Positions 1-8,006 are shown, counted from the first letter of the stretch. The stretch: DNA of 42,153 nt from an uncultured Ruminococcus sp. (GCA_902798755.1 CADBYC010000026.1:1-42153), one strand, 5' to 3'. Notes: generated by a model not told the origin, from the sequence alone. Numbers and translations: made by a program.

Positions 1-1149
1 GATCTTGCACAGGGCATTTACTATGTCCGTGCCGTCAACTTTCCGGCAGGAGTTAAGGCAGTTACTAACTCTTGTTTTGCGCTGCCTTACTACTCCGAGG
101 ATGGTTGGACTTTTACCATCGACGCCATTAATCTGGCGGCAAAGGTAGAGGACGAGCAGCCCGAGATCCACAAGGTTATCACCAACTCTACTCGCGGCAA
201 CGAAAACTTTTCCGATGTATCTATCGGCGATACCGTTGATTTTAAAATCACCACTTCCGTTCTCGGCGTAGTCGATGAGATTCCCGAGCATGAGTTTAAG
301 CTGAACTCTTATGTGATCACTGACCTGATGTCCAAGGGACTGACGCTGAATCAGAACAGCTTTGTTGTAACGCTGGTCGACGCGGACAACAAGACGCTTG
401 CTACGCTCGATCCGAAGGACTATACCGTCAATGTTACTGCTGAGGAAGGCAAGGATACCAACTTCACCGTATCTCTGAACAAGGAATACCTCCAGAAGGA
501 TGATTTGTATGCTGCAGAGAATGTAGTCACTACCTATTCCGCTGTTCTGAACAAGTATGCGACCACCAAGATCACCGGTAACCCCAACGAGGCTGTTGAG
601 CTGAAATACACCAACAAGAATGATGTTGAGGGCAAGGTAGAAGGTAACACCGTATATGTCTACACCTTCAAGGTTCAGGTCAACAAGGTCGACGAGAAGG
701 GCAATCCGCTGAGCGGCGCTGACTTCTCCGTTTACAAGACCGAAGATGACGCAAAAGAAGAAAAGAACGCTCTTGCGTCCGGCACTTCCGACAATGACGG
801 CGTAGTAGTATTCCGTAATGCGGATAACACAGAAATGCTCCTTGAGAGCGGCACCTATTATGTAAAAGAAACCAAAGCTCCGAGCGGCTTCAACAAGTAT
901 ACCGACGTCATTCCCATTGAGATCAAGGTCACTTACGGCGATACGCTGACGAACGGTACCTATATCGTATCCGCTCCGGAGCTCGGTCTGACAAGTGTTG
1001 ATGTCAAGAACTCCAAGACCGTACTGCCGCAGACAGGCGGTAACGGCAACATCATCGCTTATTCCATCGCATTCATCTTATTAGCCGCAGGCGGTACTGT
1101 CTTCTTCATCAGCAGACGTAAGAAGAAGTCCAGCAATAAGGCGGCGTAA
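1..1149 (+). CDS. LPXTG-anchored fimbrial (pilin) subunit, 5' end missing
   Basis: The reading frame is open from base 1, so the gene starts upstream of the window; the first in-window ATG (313) is internal. Visible: a region resembling an isopeptide-forming fimbrial D2 domain (about the first 210 residues), then a SpaA/Cna-B-like domain beginning near VNKVDEKGNPLSGADFSVYK and ending with an E-box-like YYVKETKAPSGF. The C-terminus is a cell-wall sorting signal: LPQTGG, a hydrophobic stretch and a basic tail (RRKKK). In this family, class C sortases join subunits through a lysine, and an E-box Glu helps form an internal Lys-Asn isopeptide bond. Two sortase genes follow directly, supporting a pilus operon. 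Backbone versus minor pilin cannot be decided without the N-terminus. Confidence 0.88.
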   Translation, partial: DLAQGIYYVRAVNFPAGVKAVTNSCFALPYYSEDGWTFTIDAINLAAKVEDEQPEIHKVITNSTRGNENFSDVSIGDTVDFKITTSVLGVVDEIPEHEFKLNSYVITDLMSKGLTLNQNSFVVTLVDADNKTLATLDPKDYTVNVTAEEGKDTNFTVSLNKEYLQKDDLYAAENVVTTYSAVLNKYATTKITGNPNEAVELKYTNKNDVEGKVEGNTVYVYTFKVQVNKVDEKGNPLSGADFSVYKTEDDAKEEKNALASGTSDNDGVVVFRNADNTEMLLESGTYYVKETKAPSGFNKYTDVIPIEIKVTYGDTLTNGTYIVSAPELGLTSVDVKNSKTVLPQTGGNGNIIAYSIAFILLAAGGTVFFISRRKKKSSNKAA

Positions 1150-1179
1150 TCGTTCTCCTTTTCCGTGGACGGTGACGAT

Positions 1180-2013
1180 ATGAAAAACAAAGTATTACCG
1201 ATTATCTCAATGATCATCCTGATTGCTGCCGTGGGCTTCTTTTTCTATCCGACGGTATCCGTATGGATCAACCAGATGTTATCGGATAGCGCTATCACAC
1301 AGTATAACAATACGGTGGATACCCTGTCACAGACCGAAAGATCAGAGCAACTCGCAGAGGCGAGGAAGTATAACCGTGAGGTGTCAAACGTGTTTTCGGA
1401 CAGCTTTGACGCGGACTCTTTCATGACTGACGAACGGTATAACAGCATCTTGAATGTGACAGGCGACGGTCAGATCGGGACGGTGAGTATTCCGTCAATC
1501 GACTGCCATCTTCCCATCTTTCACGGCAACAGTAAAGAAACGCTGACCAAAGGTGCCGTTCATATGGCATTCACCTCTTTTCCCGTCGGCGGCGAATCAT
1601 CCCACTCTGTAATCTCCGCTCATACGGCATATCCGGGAAAGCGTTTCTTCGACAGGTTGACAGAGGTGAAGGTTGGCGATCGTTTTTCCGTCACCGTCCT
1701 TGGAGCAACACTCAACTACAAAGTTGTGGATATAAAGGTTGTTCTGCCCTCTGAAACTCAGTATTTCGAGGTGCAGAAAGGAAGAGATTTAGTCACGCTC
1801 GTTACCTGTACGCCGTACTCGGTGAATACGCACCGACTCTTGGTGACGGGCGAGCGTGACAACTCGCCGACTGATATGATTGAAGCAGTACCCGAAACAA
1901 AACAATTCAATGTGAATCTTTCGTTGGTTTGGGGCGCGGTACCAATCGCAGCGGCAATCATATTTGTAACGGTTATCCTGATACGGAAACGGAGGAAACG
2001 CCATGAAACGTAA
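1180..2013 (+). CDS. Class C-type pilus sortase
   Basis: 277 aa from ATG 1180; an in-frame GTG at 1165 is possible but has no ribosome binding site, and that of ATG 1180 is also weak. It has an N-terminal membrane segment (about residues 5-30), a sortase domain with catalytic His148 (SAHTAY), Cys210 (TLVTC) and Arg219 (NTHRLL), and a second membrane helix near the C-terminus followed by RKRRKRH. The two-anchor layout is typical of class C sortases, which polymerise pilins outside the membrane. It follows the LPQTG pilin by 30 bp and overlaps the next sortase by 11 bp, so all three genes are probably co-transcribed. The substrate is inferred to be the upstream pilin. Confidence 0.9.
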   Translation: MKNKVLPIISMIILIAAVGFFFYPTVSVWINQMLSDSAITQYNNTVDTLSQTERSEQLAEARKYNREVSNVFSDSFDADSFMTDERYNSILNVTGDGQIGTVSIPSIDCHLPIFHGNSKETLTKGAVHMAFTSFPVGGESSHSVISAHTAYPGKRFFDRLTEVKVGDRFSVTVLGATLNYKVVDIKVVLPSETQYFEVQKGRDLVTLVTCTPYSVNTHRLLVTGERDNSPTDMIEAVPETKQFNVNLSLVWGAVPIAAAIIFVTVILIRKRRKRHET

Positions 2014-2773
2014 GGTATGTGCCGTTATTTCCGTCATCCTGATTATAGCGAGCCTCGTTGTATTTGCATATCCTGATATCAGCAAAACAGAGAACCAGAA
2101 AAAGAACAATGAAATCACCGAACGGTTCGATCATGTTGCTGATGATGTGCAGGACGGCAGCCGTGAAGAGGCGGAAGAAAACGGTGAAGTCAATGAGGAC
2201 GGTTATCTGATTGACGACAACGGCGTTATTATCTCCGAATATCCTGTGGTATATCAGGCGGATATCGACAGGCTCTATGCCGACAGCATAGCTTATAACG
2301 AGCGTTTGAAAGAGCATCAGGATATGGAGCATACCGATTTTGCTGATGAAGCGCTGGATCTGGCTGACTACGGAATATATGATAGCGTTTACGGCTATAT
2401 CGCCGCTCCGTCGATCGATCTGAACGCGCCGATCTACTTAGGCGCAAGTGAGAACCATATGGCTTGGGGAGCGGCACACATGATGAATACCTCGCTCCCG
2501 ACAGGTGGCGAGAGCACCAATGTCGCCTTAGCCGGTCACACCGGTTATTTCGGCAGGATCGTATTCGATAATATTCCTTATCTCGATGAGGGTGACAATG
2601 TGAGTATCACGACCTATTTCAGTACGTTGAATTATCGCGTTATTTCTAAAAAGGAAATATCATCAACCGAAACCAACGATATCTATGTTGATAAAGGCAA
2701 AGACCTGCTCACACTGCTCACCTGCGCAAGTATGGGAAAAACACGCTATCAGGTAACGTGCGAGAGAGTATAA
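2003..2773 (+). CDS. Second sortase of the pilus operon
   Basis: 256 aa, with its start inside the end of the preceding sortase gene. One N-terminal membrane segment (about residues 4-24), an acidic/coiled linker (30-110), then the sortase beta-barrel with His179 (LAGHTGY), Cys241 (LLTLLTC) and Arg248 (KTRYQVTCERV). Unlike its neighbour it ends at the catalytic core with no C-terminal membrane helix, so it may do a different step, such as attaching the finished pilus to the wall or adding a minor subunit. That division of labour is inferred from other two-sortase pilus operons. A strong terminator follows within 10 bp. Confidence 0.88.
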   Translation: MKRKVCAVISVILIIASLVVFAYPDISKTENQKKNNEITERFDHVADDVQDGSREEAEENGEVNEDGYLIDDNGVIISEYPVVYQADIDRLYADSIAYNERLKEHQDMEHTDFADEALDLADYGIYDSVYGYIAAPSIDLNAPIYLGASENHMAWGAAHMMNTSLPTGGESTNVALAGHTGYFGRIVFDNIPYLDEGDNVSITTYFSTLNYRVISKKEISSTETNDIYVDKGKDLLTLLTCASMGKTRYQVTCERV

Positions 2774-2778
2774 AAGTG

Positions 2779-2813
2779 GGGTGCTGATCAATCCAAATCA
2801 GCACCCTGTTTTT
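2779..2813 (+). terminator. Intrinsic terminator of the pilin-sortase operon
   Basis: A perfect 10-bp inverted repeat (GGGTGCTGAT, 2779-2788, with ATCAGCACCC, 2797-2806) with an 8-nt loop is followed by TGTTTTT. It lies just after the second sortase stop. Confidence 0.85.
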
Positions 2814-2832
2814 GAATATTGGAGGAAACAAA

Positions 2833-2937
2833 ATGTTAGGTTTTTTTATAGGCCTCTTTGTCGGAGGCTTTATTGGAGTTACCGTAATGTGCCTTATGGC
2901 GGTCGCCGGTGATTCAGACAAACATAATCATCATTAA
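2833..2937 (+). CDS. DUF3789-like 34-aa membrane protein
   Basis: The ORF has a clear GGAGG ribosome binding site at 2821-2825. The product begins MLGFFIGLFVGGFIGV, continues into one hydrophobic helix and ends in a short charged, His-rich tail (DSDKHNHH). The glycine-rich LIGLFVGG helix strongly resembles DUF3789 proteins, tiny membrane proteins of unknown function carried by Firmicute conjugative and mobilisable elements. Its place between a terminator and a serine recombinase module fits that association. The family assignment is from memory of the motif. Confidence 0.7.
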   Translation: MLGFFIGLFVGGFIGVTVMCLMAVAGDSDKHNHH

Positions 2938-2962
2938 TATCTAAGGAAGGAGTGAACAGGAG

Positions 2963-3217
2963 GTGGTTTTACAAAATACTGCAACATTGAATCAATCACC
3001 CATATATAACATGATAGACAACACAGCACGAAAAACTGAAAAAGACTCAGCGGATATTCGCTGCTTTTGCAAAAAACACGCTGCCGAGTATATTAACTCA
3101 GGCAGCTACATTTTAAAAACGCTCAACTATGGACGAGCTATACTTGATAAGTGTGATAAATGTGATCGCTTAGGATTTGATTTTATTCTAACAAAGAAAA
3201 AAGATGATTGCCGATGA
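2963..3217 (+). CDS. Small Cys-motif protein of the mobile element
   Basis: 84 aa from GTG 2963; ATG 3011 (MIDNTARK) is an alternative start that would leave a 68-residue core. Upstream SD-like runs exist (around 2944-2953 and 2959-2966), so the start is uncertain. I do not recognise a named family. It contains CFCKKH and, later, CDKCDRLGF, a pair of Cys doublets that could form a zinc-binding knuckle. Small proteins of this general kind sit next to recombinase genes in Firmicute integrative elements, which fits the DUF3789-like gene before it and the recombinase after it. Function unknown. Confidence 0.6.
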   Translation: MVLQNTATLNQSPIYNMIDNTARKTEKDSADIRCFCKKHAAEYINSGSYILKTLNYGRAILDKCDKCDRLGFDFILTKKKDDCR

Positions 3218-3266
3218 CCAAGTGTGCGAATAGCAAAATCGCATCATTGTCAGGTCGTCGTTTTTT
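3212..3266 (+). terminator. Probable intrinsic terminator in the mobile-element block
   Basis: CGATGACC (3212-3219) can pair with GGTCGTCG (3253-3260), with one G-T pair, and an internal TGCGA/TCGCA stem lies in between; TTTTTT follows. The left arm overlaps the stop codon of the preceding ORF. Confidence 0.6.
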
Positions 3267-3290
3267 ATATATAACAAAGGAGAGCTTGAT

Positions 3291-3449
3291 ATGAAAGCTA
3301 TTACTGATATTTCAGAAAACATGAGATTATTTGCGGCTTTGAAGCTGATCGAAGATATGTATCATCACGGAAAGATAAAAAAACACGTTTTTCGGAATAT
3401 TCTGAACGAGTATGCAGACTGTGTCGATATTAGTCAATTCCAGCAGTAA
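3291..3449 (+). CDS. Small helical protein upstream of the recombinase
   Basis: 52 aa starting MKAITDISENMRLFAALK, preceded by AAAGGAGA (3276-3283). No signal peptide or membrane segment. The sequence is short, charged and probably helical (LKLIEDMYHHGKIKKHVFRNILNEY). It lies 28 bp upstream of the serine recombinase and is likely co-transcribed with it. Similar-sized proteins occupy this position in related elements, where they could be excision accessories or regulators; that role is inference. I do not recognise the family. Confidence 0.6.
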   Translation: MKAITDISENMRLFAALKLIEDMYHHGKIKKHVFRNILNEYADCVDISQFQQ

Positions 3450-3477
3450 AAGCCCTCTTTTCAAAGGAGTGAAGTAG

Positions 3478-5232
3478 ATGTACGGATACTATACAAACAG
3501 ATTGAACGAAAGCAGGAAAGCTGCGATCTACGCGCGTGTATCCACCGAACACGAAGAACAACTATCCGCTCTGGAAAATCAGAAGGACTGGTATAAGCCG
3601 ATCCTTGAACAGCATCCGGAATGGGACATTGTAGAGATGTACGTTGATGAAGGCGTTACCGGCACCTCAGCTAAAAAGAGAAAGAACTTTATGAGAATGA
3701 TTGCCGATGCAGAGCGAGGAAAGTTCGATCTGATTCTGACTCGTGAGGTATCCAGATTTGCCAGAAACACCGTCGATACATTGCAGTACACCCGCAGTCT
3801 GAAAGCCAAGGGAGTAGAAGTATATTTCATCAACGACAACATCAAAACCTTTGACGGTGACGGAGAGCTGAGGCTGACGATCATGGCGACGCTCGCCCAG
3901 GATGAAAGTCGAAAGACATCAATCCGTGTAAAAGCCGGACAGCAGACCTCTATGGAAAACGGAGTGTATTACGGGAACGGCAGCATTCTGGGCTATGATA
4001 GAGTCGGTAAAAAAATGGTGATTAACCCGGAACAAGCAAAAACAGTTCGTATGATTTATGATTGGTATCTAGCAGGAGAAGGGATTCGCTCGATACAGTT
4101 TAAACTGGAGCAGTCAGGTAGATTGACCGCTATGGGAAAAACCACTTGGCATATGACAAATATTTCCAAAATATTGAAAAATACATTTTACTGTGGTATC
4201 ATTACCTATCATAAGCAGTGGACGCCCGACTATCTGGAACAGAAAAAAATCAACAATCACGGCGAAATTGAATATACCGTTGTTCAAGGAACGCACGAGC
4301 CGATTGTAACTGTTGAGGAATTTGAAACAGTACAAAAGATTTTTAAGAAGCACCAGAGGGAGCATCCTGAGTCCGGAGCCGGTCAAAGAAGAGAATACGG
4401 TAATAGAAAACCGATAGATATCTGGACAGAGCTGCTCATATGTGAGTGCGGTCATCATTTCAACCGACGTATTTGGCATCGTGAGAGCAATTATAATCTG
4501 TATAGCTATCAGTGCTATGGATCGATCAAGACAGGAACGGTGAGAACGAGAATTAACAAAGGTATGTCGACTGAGGGAATCTGTCGGGTTCCGATGTTTC
4601 CGAGTTGGAAACTGGAGATGATGGCAAAGCATATTTTTCAGGAGTTTTCAAATGAAACCGAGCCAATTGTAGATCTCGCGCTTTCTATTCTTGATAAGCA
4701 CATAGATGATAAGGAAAAACAGGTAGATAATACCGATCTAATCCGACAATATAATGATGAGCAAGAAAAGCTGCAAAAGCGCCTTGATAATCTGATAGAA
4801 ATGCGTGCTGATGGAGAGATCACAAAAGAGATATTCCAAACAAAATCATCTGAAATCAAAAGCAGAATTCAATTGATTGATGATGAGTTAACTCAGCTCG
4901 GATCTGAAGAAGAGAAAAAGCAAAGTGATTACACCCACGAAGAAAAAATTTCCTTGTTGAAATACCACTTGTTACAAACGGTCTATCCGGGTGATGGAAA
5001 GAAAGTATCCGAGGGAGTATTACGAGCGTTTGTATCGAAAATTGTGGCACACGAAGACACTTTGGACTGGTATCTTCGATTCCGACCCGATGACAATACG
5101 ACGACCGGTGAACCGCAAAAGATTGCCGAATTTACCTTCACATTGGAGAACGCAAAAGAGTATCTTTATTCCTTTTCCCCGCAGCGGCGCGTCCTGAAGT
5201 GGAGCAACATAAAAGCGACAGTGTATATTTGA
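3478..5232 (+). CDS. Large serine recombinase (integrase/excisionase)
   Basis: 584 aa, RBS AAAGGAG then ATG 3478. The N-terminal resolvase/invertase catalytic domain (about residues 14-165) contains YARVST with nucleophile Ser22, and REVSRFARN. A Recombinase DNA-binding domain follows (about 170-290, GYDRVGKKMVINPEQAKTV), then a zinc-ribbon-like region (ICECGHHF and YQCYG near 325-350) and a charged coiled coil (about 390-490). This is the layout of TnpX/TndX-type large serine recombinases that excise and insert integrative elements through a circular intermediate. It appears intact. It is the last gene of the accessory block and so may mark one end of the element; no attachment core could be identified. 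Confidence 0.93.
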   Translation: MYGYYTNRLNESRKAAIYARVSTEHEEQLSALENQKDWYKPILEQHPEWDIVEMYVDEGVTGTSAKKRKNFMRMIADAERGKFDLILTREVSRFARNTVDTLQYTRSLKAKGVEVYFINDNIKTFDGDGELRLTIMATLAQDESRKTSIRVKAGQQTSMENGVYYGNGSILGYDRVGKKMVINPEQAKTVRMIYDWYLAGEGIRSIQFKLEQSGRLTAMGKTTWHMTNISKILKNTFYCGIITYHKQWTPDYLEQKKINNHGEIEYTVVQGTHEPIVTVEEFETVQKIFKKHQREHPESGAGQRREYGNRKPIDIWTELLICECGHHFNRRIWHRESNYNLYSYQCYGSIKTGTVRTRINKGMSTEGICRVPMFPSWKLEMMAKHIFQEFSNETEPIVDLALSILDKHIDDKEKQVDNTDLIRQYNDEQEKLQKRLDNLIEMRADGEITKEIFQTKSSEIKSRIQLIDDELTQLGSEEEKKQSDYTHEEKISLLKYHLLQTVYPGDGKKVSEGVLRAFVSKIVAHEDTLDWYLRFRPDDNTTTGEPQKIAEFTFTLENAKEYLYSFSPQRRVLKWSNIKATVYI

Positions 5233-5314
5233 TGATAGACCCCATAAAAATGTCTCAAAGTCAAAAAACCGCATGGGAATCGCAAAAAACAGCGCTTTGT
5301 TATTCCCTCTTTAG

Positions 5315-5350
5315 TTACTTGCAGGACAGGCTGCTATCAGCAACAAGTAA
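5315..5350. repeat. Short inverted repeat downstream of the recombinase
   Basis: TTACTTG (5315-5321) and CAAGTAA (5344-5350) are a perfect inverted repeat around a smaller GCTG/CAGC hairpin. It lies about 80 bp past the recombinase stop, where an element end would be expected. A link to an attachment site is only a suggestion. Confidence 0.35.
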
Positions 5351-5362
5351 GAGTTGACAGAC

Positions 5363-5404
5363 ATCGGTTGAGATTGCCACAGCCTTTTCAGGCTTCGCAA
5401 TGAC
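5363..5404 (+). repeat. Dispersed palindromic repeat, copy 1 (ATTGC...GCAAT type)
   Basis: The element begins ATCGGTTGAGATTGCCAC and ends GCAATGAC, with an AGCC/GGCT hairpin inside an ATTGC/GCAAT stem. An inverted copy with the same outer sequence but a different central loop lies at 20840-20879. It resembles the short palindromic repeats scattered in many bacterial genomes. Confidence 0.7.
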
Positions 5405-5432
5405 AATTGATTATCGGTTAACTGAATAACAG

Positions 5433-5465
5433 AAGCGCTGTAACTTCGGTTGCAGCGCTTTTTTG
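5433..5465 (+). terminator. Intrinsic terminator with UUCG tetraloop
   Basis: A 12-bp stem (AAGCGCTGTAAC with GTTGCAGCGCTT, one wobble pair) is closed by TTCG and followed by TTTTT. It isolates the recombinase region from the sigma factor operon. The 305 bases between the recombinase and the sigma operon hold only this, the hairpin at 5315, the repeat at 5363 and the promoter region at 5500. Confidence 0.85.
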
Positions 5466-5499
5466 TGCTCAAAAATAGTGAAAATCAAGTATTTTTCAT

Positions 5500-5505
5500 T
5501 ATAAT
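5500..5505 (+). promoter_or_regulatory. Candidate -10 box upstream of the sigma factor operon
   Basis: TATAAT lies 54 bp before the sigma factor start, in an AT-rich stretch. No good -35 hexamer sits 16-18 bp upstream. TGAAAC at 5505-5510 could instead be an ECF-type -35 for autoregulation, but its -10 is not clear. Confidence 0.35.
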
Positions 5506-5558
5506 GAAACCAAAACGCGGTCTCAACTGTATTACTAATGAAGGAGGGAGATAAAGCG

Positions 5559-6047
5559 ATGGCGGATCGTACCTTTGCGGGGTTGAGCTATGATGCGGTA
5601 CTGCAGAAATATGCCGATACGGTCGCGGGCGTATGCGTGATGCGCCTGCAGAATTGGGCTGACGCCGAGGACTGCTTTCAGAACACCTTTATCAAGCTCT
5701 TTCAAAAGTCTCCCGACTTCCAATCAGAATCCCATCTGAAAGCATGGCTCATTCGCGTCGCCATCAATGAGTGCCGCAATTATCTAACCAAGAACCGCCG
5801 CTTTCTCTCCCTCGATCATTTGGAACGCGAGCCGATCGCTTGGCAGGACAACGAACGCGACGTATCGTGGGCGATGATGCGGCTCGAGCCAAAGTACCGC
5901 GAGGTGCTGTACCTGCATTACTGCGAGCGGTACAAGGTGGACGAGATCGCGCAGATACTCAAAAAGAACCCCAATACCGTGAAAACATTGCTCAAACGCG
6001 GCAGGGAAAAGCTCAGACTGATCTACGGAGGTGACGAGGATGAATAG
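5559..6047 (+). CDS. ECF-family RNA polymerase sigma factor (module 1)
   Basis: 162 aa from ATG 5559, chosen because AAGGAGGGAG (5541-5550) is well placed; the in-frame ATG at 5538 lies before that site. Region 2 is visible (residues about 12-75, DAEDCFQNTFIKLF and HLKAWLIRVAINECRNYL), as is a region 4 helix-turn-helix (about 105-155, LEPKYREVLYLHY, VDEIAQILKKNPNTVKTLLKRGREKL). There is no region 1 or 3, as in ECF factors. The stop overlaps the next gene by 8 bp, and that gene encodes a single-pass membrane protein fitting an anti-sigma factor. Its targets are unknown; the dockerin gene at 6928 is a candidate. Confidence 0.9.
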   Translation: MADRTFAGLSYDAVLQKYADTVAGVCVMRLQNWADAEDCFQNTFIKLFQKSPDFQSESHLKAWLIRVAINECRNYLTKNRRFLSLDHLEREPIAWQDNERDVSWAMMRLEPKYREVLYLHYCERYKVDEIAQILKKNPNTVKTLLKRGREKLRLIYGGDEDE

Positions 6048-6867
6048 GCTGAATTTCGACAGCGCGAATAATATCAAAGCGCCCCGGGAATGGCTGGAGA
6101 AAGCCGCCCTTATCCCCGAAACTCCTGTCAAAAAGCGCGCTTTTGGGCTGTATCGCGTCGCCGCGGCGGCAAGCATCGTGTTGGTGAGCGTGATCGGCGT
6201 GATGATGCTCGCGCTGTTCGGCAACAACAGCGCGCCTGTATCGATCCGATCTTCCGCGACTGAACCGACGACGTTTGTAGCGGGAACAGACGGAGATCAT
6301 ATGGATATTTCGCCGACGATAAGCGCTTCTATGCTGTTCCCGACAGACGGTCGGATCGTCCCGACTGATGAACACCGTCAGCCGATGACGGAAGTGAAGG
6401 CTTCGCCGACTGCTTCGACAGAGAAAAAGAGAGCTTCCGCGACCGAACCGACCGAAAGCATTCGCCCGACACAAAAGCCCGTAAAAGCTACTGAGGGCGT
6501 CTCAGATCAGACGCAAGAAGTGATCGCGCCGACAGAAGCCTATATCCCGCCGAACCCTACAGAGCCGCAGCAGCCGACTACAGAATATCACGGCGAAGTT
6601 ATCATGAGTGATATCAGCTTTACCGCGACTTTTCCCGCGTCACTGATCGAAGAAGGCGAGCCGATCTACTGCAAATATTGGACGAGTGGTTATACTTCTC
6701 CCTCTGCCGAATCTGATGAAAAGGCACAGTATACCGTGATGGCTGACGGAATGGTGTTCGCCGTGTACGAACCGAATATCGATATAGCGGAAGAAGATAT
6801 GATAACCTATGAGTATCTATTTTATCAAAACGGAAAGGTGCTCGCGCGAGGCACACAGACCGTGTAA
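6040..6867 (+). CDS. Single-pass anti-sigma-like membrane protein with extracellular Thr/Pro stalk
   Basis: 275 aa from ATG 6040, with CGGAGGTG just upstream; it overlaps the sigma gene by 8 bp. The layout is a cytosolic segment of about 38 residues, one membrane helix (about 39-60), a long Thr/Pro/Glu-rich region with repeated ATEPT-like units (65-185), and a C-terminal domain of about 85 residues that looks beta-rich (ISFTATFPASLIEEGEPIYC onward). The N-terminus has no obvious zinc motif (HxxxCxxC). Position and topology fit a transmembrane anti-sigma factor that holds the ECF factor and senses something outside. A paralogous layout occurs at 19284-20057. The sensing role is inferred. Confidence 0.7.
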   Translation: MNRLNFDSANNIKAPREWLEKAALIPETPVKKRAFGLYRVAAAASIVLVSVIGVMMLALFGNNSAPVSIRSSATEPTTFVAGTDGDHMDISPTISASMLFPTDGRIVPTDEHRQPMTEVKASPTASTEKKRASATEPTESIRPTQKPVKATEGVSDQTQEVIAPTEAYIPPNPTEPQQPTTEYHGEVIMSDISFTATFPASLIEEGEPIYCKYWTSGYTSPSAESDEKAQYTVMADGMVFAVYEPNIDIAEEDMITYEYLFYQNGKVLARGTQTV

Positions 6868-6927
6868 CGCTCTTTCTATGATAAAGACAGTGAAAAACGA
6901 TTTATAGTACGATAAGGAGGAATTACC

Positions 6928-7923
6928 ATGAAAAAAGCAGTTGCATTATGCTTAGCATTGATCTTGCTGTTAAGCTGCAGTGTTGTTGCGGTATCGGCTG
7001 AAAGTGACGAGGGCTATTTGAAGAAGCTGACACCTGCCTTGATCAAAGAGATCAATGACCCTACCGACGTCATGATCGAGGTGTTTATCTTTTTGAAGAA
7101 TTGCCCTGAGGCGCAGCACGTTGAGGAGATCATCAGTCAGAAATATACATGGACGAATCAGCAGGAGCATCTGATGTATTACCGCAAGGAGATGTCAGAG
7201 ATCATCGGCGCATATGTGCAGAAGTTTGTCGATGACAACGCTGATTTGATGAAGGTAATCTGTCAGACCGATGCAGCTGAGTTTGTTATCGCGGAAGTAT
7301 CGAAGGATAATGTTCCCAAGCTGGCACAGCTGGAGATCGTAAAGAATATGGATACGTATGGCTCATACAGTACGCCTACGGCGATCTCTGAAATGATCGT
7401 TCCCGCCGCGAATGAACGCTATTATGACCCCCGCCATCCCATCACCGCGAGGGATATCGATCTCAGAGATTATTATCAATTCCGTGATTCAGACGCTTAT
7501 GCCGTTCACTTTTATGTGCGGAATTTGTGCTATATCGAAGTTATGATCGAGGAGCGCATCGGCGACTGGCTGCTCGAATGTTCCCACCCCGAGCCGTTCC
7601 TCTTTGTGAACGATCATCTGTACGGCTTCAAAGAAGCATACGAAGCGGGACTTATGACGGACGATATGCTCGAAGAACTCGCCGTTTCTTCTTTTAAGGG
7701 CGATTATGTTCTGCCGCTTTTGACTCGCTACATCAAAGGTGATGCGGATGGCAGCGGTGATGTGGATATCATCGACGCGACTTGTGTCCAGCGGCATGAG
7801 GCGGGGGTCACTACCACCTCTTTCTTTAAGCTGCTTGCGGACGTAAATGATGATAGCGAGGCTGACATAGTTGACGCGACCCTGATTCAGAGAAGTGAAG
7901 CAGGATTGTATACCATTAAATAA
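6928..7923 (+). CDS. Secreted protein with C-terminal type I dockerin
   Basis: 331 aa with AAGGAGGAA before ATG 6928. A signal peptide is clear (about residues 1-24, ending VVAVSA). Residues about 28-140 form a domain I do not recognise firmly; its VMIEVFIFLKN strand and helix pattern recalls an I9-like inhibitor/propeptide fold. The rest up to 265 is unassigned. Residues about 270-331 are a dockerin: GDADGSGDVDIIDATCVQR and a second, more degenerate repeat ADVNDDSEADIVDATLIQR, calcium-loop plus helix units. Dockerins bind cohesins, so the protein may join a surface or extracellular complex; no cohesin is encoded here. It may belong to the preceding sigma module. Confidence 0.8.
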   Translation: MKKAVALCLALILLLSCSVVAVSAESDEGYLKKLTPALIKEINDPTDVMIEVFIFLKNCPEAQHVEEIISQKYTWTNQQEHLMYYRKEMSEIIGAYVQKFVDDNADLMKVICQTDAAEFVIAEVSKDNVPKLAQLEIVKNMDTYGSYSTPTAISEMIVPAANERYYDPRHPITARDIDLRDYYQFRDSDAYAVHFYVRNLCYIEVMIEERIGDWLLECSHPEPFLFVNDHLYGFKEAYEAGLMTDDMLEELAVSSFKGDYVLPLLTRYIKGDADGSGDVDIIDATCVQRHEAGVTTTSFFKLLADVNDDSEADIVDATLIQRSEAGLYTIK

Positions 7924-7946
7924 ACCCCATCTCACCCCTTTTCATG

Positions 7947-7974
7947 GCGCTGCGGCTTCGGCTGCGGCGCTTTT
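7947..7974 (+). terminator. Intrinsic terminator after the dockerin gene (UUCG loop)
   Basis: GCGCTGCGGC pairs with GCTGCGGCGC (two wobble pairs) around a TTCG loop, followed by TTTT. It separates the sigma/dockerin module from the aromatic operon. Confidence 0.75.
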
Positions 7975-8006
7975 CTCTAACCTGTCAGAAAAATAACGAA
8001 TAGTTA

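Noticed and set aside
1223-1426. Short overlapping plus-strand frame inside the first sortase gene
   Set aside because: It is another frame of a gene with complete catalytic motifs and has no domain or ribosome binding site.
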